From Homalodisca vitripennis (Eukaryota > Arthropoda > Insecta > Hemiptera > Cicadellidae), in assembly GCF_021130785.1 (NCBI RefSeq), contig NC_060214.1, positions 109,199,001 to 109,263,000 on the forward strand: a stretch of DNA of 64,000 nucleotides, given 5' to 3'. How positions within the stretch are numbered: the stretch's first letter is position 1; each line of letters starts with the position of its first letter. The notes under the pieces were generated by a model. That model had not been told where the DNA came from. It saw nothing but the letters and a program-made list of their open reading frames with translations, and made no database searches. Shown piece by piece: positions 58,575-64,000 of this stretch. The position numbers and the translations under genes are program-made.

Positions 58575-58885
58575 TAATGTTTTGGTTATCTTCATGATAA
58601 TGCTATAGACTTGAACATTGCATTCCTTATATAAAGCCTCAATAGCCTTAACCCTTGGCTATCTTCGTGATGAAGCTATAGATTTTCACATTGCATTCCT
58701 TATATAAAGCCTCAATGGCCTTAATTCGTGATGAGCTATAGATTTTCACATTGCATTCCTTATATAAAGCCTCAATGGCCTTAACCCTTGGCTATCTTCG
58801 TGATGAGGCTATAGACTTTCAAATTTATTCCTTATATAAAGCCTCAATGGCCTTAGCCCTTGGCTATCTTTGTAAAGACTCTTTG
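58575..58885. repeat. Tandem array, 4 units of about 72 bp
   Basis: ATTCCTTATATAAAGCCTCA recurs at 58622, 58695, 58755 and 58827, with TGGCTATCTTCGTGATGA and GCTATAGATTTTCACATTGC. The third interval is 60 bp because of a 12-bp loss. Confidence 0.9.
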
Positions 58886-61524
58886 AGTTTGGACATTGCT
58901 CTCAATAACCACACCCCCTAGCGATACTGTAAACTCCGTGCTAGAACTCCTTTCGTTAAAATAATGGTAATAGTCCATACCAAGATTTTGGGATTCGCAA
59001 TCAACATCAAACGAAGTTACAACTCAAATAATGAAATTAAAGTGAGGTTTCCATATCAATCCTTGACTAGGCCATTACAAATTGCTTGGCAGATCTGCAG
59101 GTCTTGTAACGCCTGACAGTCTATGTTGTATGACAACTGCACCAAACGTGCATTACCAACCTTACAGAGCTAGACATCCCTGATGGTTAATCCGAGCACG
59201 AAACAGTGTGATAAAAGGCTCCGGTCTAAGCCTTAAATCATCCACAAAAACTCCTATAAAGCAGTACAGTCCACTTTATGATTCTGGACCATGGAAATTA
59301 GTAAGTTCTCAAATCGAAATGTATAGCACATATGTTGTAAAGCACACTTTTCACTAACCGAAGGTAACGAGAAAATGTAGCTGAGGGTCTGAATTTATGA
59401 TGGTCAAAGATTAGAAATATTGAAACTCAAATATAGGTTATGCAAAATGAAATACGAAGGAGTCCAAAAATGCTGATTACCTAGTTAAAATTTCGCTTAT
59501 TCAATTATGTTTACAGTTTGTAACAAATTAGAAGATGAAATAGAAAACCACTATTAACAGCAAAATCAAGTGTAATTTGAGATTATTTCTACAAAATGTT
59601 GTCACTGCATAACATTCCACCTGATGTCACCAGCTGGTGCATCAATGGTTTACGAACTTACATACATTGTTCAATCCCATTGTTTTCCCATTCATGAATA
59701 TTTTTACTTGTAACGTTTCAGATAGTAAATTTATCCAATAAATAAAAAACTATTGACCTTTACTTTCCAAGGACAAAAGCAATAATGATCTGTTTTGAAC
59801 TGAAAATGCTCAAAGTACCAAGTTGCGAAAGAATGAGTTTCAAACTATTTTCAATTTCAGAAAACATTTCAAACCATGCAAAGTACTCCTTTATGGTTTC
59901 CCAGAAAGTGTTGAATTTACGTAGATGAAGTGGTAGTTTCAGAGAAGTTGGATGGCTCCGATGAATACACGTGTTGCACCTAACTGAACTGACTGACATT
60001 TTAATTAGCGCAGGAACCAGCTCCGCGTTATCCCAAACTTCACCACCTGTAGCGACTAATGAAACTGTTTACCTGTTTCAACAGTTTCAAGGGAACGTTA
60101 CTCAACAGTATAGAACGATTTCCAGGGGAAGTTGTAACGGGATAACAAGTTAATTGTAACTATTTTACACTGTTGTAAATTAAATTAAACTACATCCGAT
60201 ATTTTGTTAGAGTATAATTTTTAATGTTTTAAAAATTGAAATTCAATAAATTGCAAATCCAGTATTTTAATTTAGACTTCCAAATAATGTATAAATGAAG
60301 AAATTTAAGTATTTATCAAATTCCCTGCTGTATAAATTCATTGTGAAGTTTTAATACACGAGTAGAAAGAAAATTCAAGTCCACCGACCATTTTTGTTGA
60401 TATTAATATTACACCATTGACATTTTTATACTACATGAAATCAGGGGAAATCCAAAATTTTACTATGTGTTAGTGAAAACTACGACTCGAGGGCTGGATA
60501 TTTATGTCTGTCCGTCCGTCTGACCGCCAGCGCGATATCTCAAGAACTAACTGGTCTATATACATGAAATTTTGAATAAAACTCCATTTCTGTATAAGCA
60601 ACACTGTGTACGGCGACGATAAATCTCACTCACTAAGGTTTTGATCAGATTTAGTGATCTTTATGGTTATGGGTAACCATTATAATAACGAGAAAATAAA
60701 AAATAAACAAACTGAGATAATCATAATATTTATCATGTTACACATGTTGCCTAACTATCATAATGGAATAAAAAAAATACCTTTAGACAATGTTTGCGTT
60801 ATCCTCAGAAGTTTTTTGTGCAACACGTGGTATGGCGTACTCCTACCTTTCTTTTTATTTTTAGCCTCTAATTAATGTATAAGTAGAGCTATTGTTTTAT
60901 GTAATAAATCACAGTAACCTTCATGTTTCATGTTGGATTCAGATGCTTGGACATTTGTTTCATTTCAAATAATTTCATAACCACTCAAAGGTTTTGTACC
61001 TTTGAATTAAATGGCTACTACTAAAAAGATCACAGTCTACAAGTAAGAACGAGTGTAGGTTCATTTCCAGTGAGTTGAGTAATGTATTTTAAAAGAGTTT
61101 AGCTCTTGGTAAAAGTATTGATATACGTACTGTATCTGCACAGTTGTGAAAATAAATACAAAATGTATGAATACAAAATTATCTCTAGAGCCTACATAGG
61201 AACAAAACACTACTGTTTAATGCTCTCAATGACTCATTTGATGGAGTTTGGCCTCAAACTTTATGCTGGACTGAGCACGAAGTAGTTTCAGTTTCTGTGG
61301 TTCTTACGGATTAGTCTTAACTTACATGTCCCTATTTCAACATCCTATTAGGTGGCAGCTGAGGGGGGATTACTGAACTAATAAGGAATCAACATTGTTC
61401 TACAGCACCATTTCCTACGAGTCTCTCCTATTCTTATCTCTTTTTCCATTTATTTCAATTTATGTTTGCTGACAATGGTGAAAACATAAAAACACTTAAA
61501 TTTAGTTGCAGTGTAACAGAATTG
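58886..61524. other. Spacer with one weak retroelement hint
   Basis: The minus frame 59760-59999 contains FWETIKEYFAWFEMFSEIEN, faintly like the gag region of insect Ty3/Gypsy elements (LPxFW...P..WFxxxExxF), too weak to call. A GGCTGAGC family core (GTCTGTCCGTCCGTCTGACC, GCGATATCTCAAGAACTAAC) lies at 60480-60620. Other frames are not recognised. Confidence 0.35.
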
Positions 61525-62099
61525 GGGTAGGGTACGATAAGCGGACCCGGTTTTTTATATCGAAGAATGTAATCATCGATACCTAATATTCGCATCTCAA
61601 ATTCTAGACAATCAATCGATATAAAAATATCTATAGTCCTCAATAACAATCATATGTTTTAAATTTAAATATGAATTTAATGTTTACAGTGATCAAACAA
61701 ATTATTATAACCAAAATTAGGAAAACTGAAGACAACCATATTTGCTCCTCTCACAGTTACAGTTGTTTCTTTCACACAAATTTCACATAATGGGTATTTC
61801 GGTACGAATCCAAAATTTTGAAGCCACTAAAACATGTCTTATCATCTTTCAAAGCAATGTCGAGTAGTTTTTCTAAAATTTACTGTCATTTTTAATAATA
61901 AATGTTAGTTATATGTAAAATTGAAATATTACCGTACGTGTATTATTTGAAAGTGGTTAGAGCTGTTGATATAGGTTTTTTAAGTTAATTGTTCAAAATA
62001 ATTAATCAGTATCGATTGATTATATCGATGGTTGTGATTAAGTAATACCGTTTGCCAATTTCAATATAAAAAACCGGGCCCGCTTATCATACCCTACTC
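61525..62099. mobile_element. MITE-like element, about 575 bp, with 34-bp inverted ends
   Basis: Left end GGGTAGGGTACGATAAGCGG then ACCCGGTTTTTTATAT (to 61560); right end ATATAAAAAACCGGGCCCGC then TTATCATACCCTAC (62064-62097). They are inverted copies with two mismatches. GAATTG at 61519-61524 and again at 62102-62107 could be the target duplication. The interior is AT-rich and non-coding; the minus frame 61455-61649 is incidental. Confidence 0.75.
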
Positions 62100-62221
62100 A
62101 CGAATTGTAAAAACATGATGTTGTATTAAACAGGCTTGAACTGTATTTTTTTCCAAATTTGGTAAATTATCTTTCGATCAATTGTAGGTTGTAATATTTG
62201 ATCATAAAATGTGTCAATGTT

Positions 62222-62640
62222 GAATTTAGCTCAATTTTACCTTCCTCTTGCTCAGCATCCGAAATCTGACGCTGGTCACAGACTTGACTCCTGGAATCTG
62301 GAGTCATGTTCATCTGAAGAGATCCTAAAGTTGGCGACGAAGAAGCTCAAAATGAACTCTTTGCTTCGTTTCGACATCAAAGTACATATTTTAGTCAGTA
62401 TGTTTTGTAATCTAGATGTCTCTCATGTAGTAACAATTCAAATTTTTCATTTTGAGCTTCTTCGCCGTCTACTTATTTTCGATCTATTCAAACGAACATG
62501 ACTCCAGATCCTAGGAGTCAAGTCTGTAACAGCGTCAAATTCCAGAAGCTGAACTAAATTAAAAGGATGGCGAATTTGATCTAAACTCAAAATTCACATT
62601 GATCAACCCATCCCATCATAGCTTGGAGAGGACTTAATAG
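62222..62640. repeat. Dispersed foldback repeat, copy 2, with 110-135-bp inverted arms
   Basis: The left arm (62222-62357) and right arm (62446-62560) are inverted copies: ACAGACTTGACTCCTGGAAT, CTGGAGTCATGTTC and AGAAGCTCAAAATGAA against TTCATTTTGAGCTTCT, GAACATGACTCCAG and TAGGAGTCAAGTCTGTAAC. The spacer holds TCTAGATGTCTCTCATG, also in copy 1. The open frame 62211-62501 is incidental. Confidence 0.8.
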
Positions 62641-63540
62641 TCCTAAACTCGCCAATTGAGTATGCTTTTTCGTTGTATTCAATAAAGACATTTTTTCATT
62701 TCATTTCATTTTCTTAGCTTCGTTATGTGTATAACAAGTGTAGCCTTATCATTATTTCTTTAATTTTACTTGGCTTCCATTTCCTTATCTGCTGCTTTAT
62801 AGTTCTGTAATTTCTATTTATTTTAAGAAAATAAGAATATTTTTTCATACACTTTTCAAAATAACAAGAAACATTATCCAAGCCACAGTGGTGAGGCTTG
62901 AAACTCAGTAGTTGTCAAAAGCTAATCGTCTGTTGCTGTTAAACTGCATTTGATTTGTATAAAAATCAGCTGATTATATTCAATTTTAAATCACAACCAC
63001 TGGTGGCTATATTTGTCTCAAATACATATCAATTTTTTGAAAACAATTTACTTTACTATGCTATTTAGTTTCTTTATTGTGTTGTTTGACAATGGCCTAA
63101 TTTTTTGTTTCGGTGGCCCATGAAGAAAACAATTAACTTATTTAAATTTGTTAAATGATAATTTCACATGTAACTGGCTTAAACCATTTTTAAAATGTAT
63201 TTGATTTCATTTAAACTTTTAATGCATAAAATACCTTTTTATTATCAATTTGTAAGTAGATTATCTATCACTTTTTAAACTTAATACTAAATGTTTTAAA
63301 AGACTCCCACTTTGAATTGTGTCTATTATTTTTCCAGCTTCACAGTGATACGTAACAAAATAAGTATAACTATCGTACTAATTTTAGTTTTTATATCTTA
63401 AATGTCTACTTAAAAAATGACAATGGTATAATACACATTTACAGACAGATGGATTAAAACTAAACATTGCATGACGTTCCTGAGTTACGTGTCCCACAAC
63501 GCTATGTTATGATTTGTTTATTTTAACCTAGACTGTAATA
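62641..63540. other. AT-rich spacer, no gene seen
   Basis: No motif recognised. Confidence 0.5.
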
Positions 63541-63544
63541 ATTT

Positions 63545-63690
63545 GCAGGTCAGTTGTTCACCTGAGAAAGGGATCAGATTGCAGATCTCGAAACGTAGTG
63601 TTACTGATTGTTTTGTGCTACGGAACGATACCAAATGTTCGAAAACCCCTTGTTTCCTACACAATTCTTCCACCGTTAAAAACAAATTTA
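63545..63690 (+). mobile_element. Penelope-like 3' tail (copy 2)
   Basis: GGGATCAGATTGCAGATCTC followed by GAAACGTAGTGTTACTGATT, then TTTCCTACACAATTCTTCCA. It is the inverted counterpart of 1885-2030. The open frame 63737-63925 beyond it is not recognised. Confidence 0.5.
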
Positions 63691-64000
63691 ACCAAAATAT
63701 TGGTCCTTAAGTTCTTATAAGCCACTCGATGGGTCAATGTCGCTTCTCTGTGCTCCGGCCCATGGTTTGATAACCATGCTCGAGCTGATGCCTTGCGTAA
63801 CCATTCAGTTATACAACAACGATAGTTTTTTATGCATTATATCAATTTACATTTTTATAGCATCTTACTACTTCGTGTTATTCAGGTTAAATTTAAATTT
63901 TTCTATTCGAAGGTGTCAAGAATAACCTAAACTTCATTAATAAAGTGCGTCTGTGGAATTATGGAGCAAAAAAACTGTATAAAATGCTGAATTCTACCGG

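Noticed and set aside
59760..59999. Gag-like fragment of a Ty3/Gypsy element
   Set aside because: The FWETIKEYFAWFEMF resemblance is short and lacks any other gag, protease or reverse transcriptase motif.

Overview
The window looks like AT-rich nuclear DNA from an arthropod, probably an insect and possibly a hemipteran. The evidence is GT-AG introns, long stretches without genes, many decayed transposons (Tc1/mariner, non-LTR, Penelope-like, Helentron-like), tRNA- and 5S-derived SINEs, large tandem arrays and TA microsatellites. Nothing suggests bacteria or a virus. The species call is inference. Most of the longer open frames lie in tandem arrays whose unit length is a multiple of three, or in AT-rich spacer, and are not genes.

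The only host gene I can support is on the minus strand near 4 kb: two adjacent exons (4124-4353, then 3951-4033) of a Cys-loop ligand-gated ion channel subunit. They join in frame across a 90-bp GT-AG intron and carry the WxPD signature and the Cys-loop. The rest of that gene was not found; a 51-bp exon-like segment at 49556-49606 on the same strand is a weak candidate.

Layout: 1-1057 end of a Tc1/mariner element; 1885-2330 Penelope-like tail, TA repeat and a reverse transcriptase scrap; 3951-4353 channel exons; 4591-4755 5S-derived SINE; 6945-8258 a Penelope-like insertion flanked by a 13-bp direct repeat, followed by a non-LTR 3' end; 10150-10460 CpG-rich patch; 10622-11262 21/24-bp array; 11390-14480 mosaic of a common arthropod repeat; 15484-16580 139-bp array; 16.8-25 kb AT-rich DNA with dispersed repeats and a putative DNA element at 21.2-22.0 kb; 25911-28676 nested retroelements between inverted arms; 30616-30715 C-rich tract; 33794-36871 a Tc1/mariner-like element with about 600-bp terminal inverted repeats; 37162-39694 47-bp array; 41943-42943 125-bp array with a TGACGTCA palindrome in each unit; 43490-44340 285-bp array; 44879-46924 66-bp array of exactly 31 units; 49.2-51.8 kb retroelement and Helentron-like scraps and a SINE; 55-57.7 kb foldback repeat, Penelope-like GIY-YIG remnant, second SINE copy and a tRNA-like sequence; 58575-58885 72-bp array; 61525-62099 a MITE-like element; 62222-62560 a foldback repeat; 63545-63690 a second Penelope-like tail.

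The genes do not form a pathway. Apart from one slice of a neuronal-type channel gene, the window is a record of nested insertions and array expansion. I found no convincing new molecular system. The most original observations are the long-TIR mariner with its nested insertion, the CRE-palindrome satellite, the higher-order 66-bp array, and a dispersed repeat family marked by a GGCTGAGCGTTAGCGAA motif at both ends.
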